Origin: Nemertoderma westbladi
Taxonomy: Eukaryota; Xenacoelomorpha; Nemertodermatida; Nemertodermatidae
Direction: 5' to 3'
DNA length: 64,000 nucleotides
Assembly: GCA_032718475.1 (NCBI GenBank)
Contig: JAUCBJ010006941.1
Location: forward strand, 1 to 64,000
Below are positions 63,361 through 64,000 of the stretch, piece after piece (the stretch's first letter is position 1; every line of letters begins with the position of its first letter). The notes under the pieces are model-generated. The model made no database searches and was not told where the DNA came from. It saw only the letters and a list, made by a program, of their open reading frames with translations. Position numbers and translations under genes: made by a program.

Positions 63361-64000
63361 TCTACTTTTTCGTTAGGCCTATATCTGCATGAAAGGACTA
63401 GGCCTACTGTACCAGGTACCGGCTGACCAGCAGGGTACCGTACGTTTTGTAAATAAGATAGCCTACCGGTAAGCCTTCTACAGATCTACACCTACTGCCT
63501 ACGAACAGATGGAAATCATAGAGATTCAGAGACTGTGGATGAGCCGGGTGTCAGTATTGACCTTTTTTTTTTTCCATGTATAACGTCTCTGTGTCTGCAA
63601 TTTCTCGCTGCTTAGTCTATTGTTTACCAGTTCGGCTTTTTGCAGTCAAATTAAAAACTCAGTTCAGTATGAACCATCAGGAATTAGGATTCCCCTGCTC
63701 AAGAGCCCAAGGAACTGGCATACAACAGTACTGTTACTGGCTCTACTTGCTGCCTGGTATAATCTTACTTTCACAGGTCCGATTTCAGGTTATTTCCACT
63801 CCCTTGATAGTTTATTAAATGTAGACCATACCTTGCCCATCTAAGATCCTGCAGTCTAGGTAACAGAAGTCAAGCATGACTAAACAGGCCATCCAATAAC
63901 TGATTATAAATCAGTCATAACAGATTTCCGATTGATAGTATTGATTAATTTCATAATGTTAATTCTTATGATAGCTTTGTAAATTGGGTTTCATATATTT
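63361..64000. other. No gene recognised
   Basis: Contains accggtaccggt-type words near 63410-63470 and a T11 run. The overlapping 74- and 80-codon frames at 63576-63844 have no motif. Confidence 0.5.

Noticed and set aside
1-64000. tRNA, rRNA or other structured RNA genes
   Set aside because: I looked for tRNA A/B boxes with matching arms and for rRNA-like blocks and saw none; a tRNAscan or Rfam search would be decisive.

Overview
The window is animal DNA, most likely from a marine invertebrate. It is AT-rich, has spliceosomal-type gene fragments and no bacterial gene layout, and carries a broad set of metazoan transposons: several LINE types and BEL/Pao, PIF/Harbinger, Kolobok, IS3EU-like, hAT, TTAA-site (piggyBac-like) and tyrosine-recombinase elements. 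Short palindromes such as TAGGCCTA and ACCGGT are very common. I cannot name the species. I see no rRNA or tRNA gene and no intact host gene. Nearly everything readable is a mobile element or its wreck, often one inside another.

Layout. 1-6.9 kb: an unassigned coding remnant, a 5'-truncated LINE with a (TAG)n tail (copy A), a degenerate gene fragment, a roughly 20-bp minisatellite and LINE copy B. 6.9-10.4 kb: a TTAA-flanked non-autonomous DNA element with a CR1-like LINE in its terminal palindrome. 11.9-12.8 kb: a repeat block bounded by perfect 36-bp inverted repeats. 12.84-24.53 kb: a very young BEL/Pao element (1213-bp LTRs, two mismatches, 5-bp TSD) that keeps gag and protease but has lost reverse transcriptase, RNase H and integrase. 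24.6-31.4 kb: fragments of tyrosine-recombinase genes, an SGNH-hydrolase-like piece, a 30-bp minisatellite with higher-order structure, an inverted duplication and a hAT fragment. 31.45-36.62 kb: a structurally complete PIF/Harbinger transposon (HARBI1-like transposase plus Myb-like protein) with two nested MITEs. 36.6-38.7 kb: minus-strand gene remnants split by Harbinger and by LINE copy C. 40.1-41.6 kb: a 16-bp minisatellite. 42.1-51.1 kb: LINE copy D and an uncharacterised minus-strand gene into which an IS3EU-like transposon (43171-47289) carrying a HECT-like gene has inserted. 51.1-52.7 kb: a minisatellite with LINE copy E inside it. 52.7-56.7 kb: a perfect 118-bp palindrome, an LTR-like promoter block and an APLF-like FHA + PBZ gene relic. 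57.2-59.4 kb: a second TTAA-type element with a jockey-like LINE inside. 59.74-63.36 kb: a Kolobok transposon with a frameshifted transposase.

The main lesson is nesting. At several junctions (TTAA elements with LINEs, Harbinger, IS3EU) removing the insert and one target duplication restores a continuous repeat unit or reading frame. This supports both the boundaries and the relative ages. The most unusual objects are the trans-mobilised BEL derivative, the HECT-bearing IS3EU-like element with CCAAT-box arrays in both inverted arms, the FHA-PBZ relic, and two inverted duplications that share a hammerhead-like motif.
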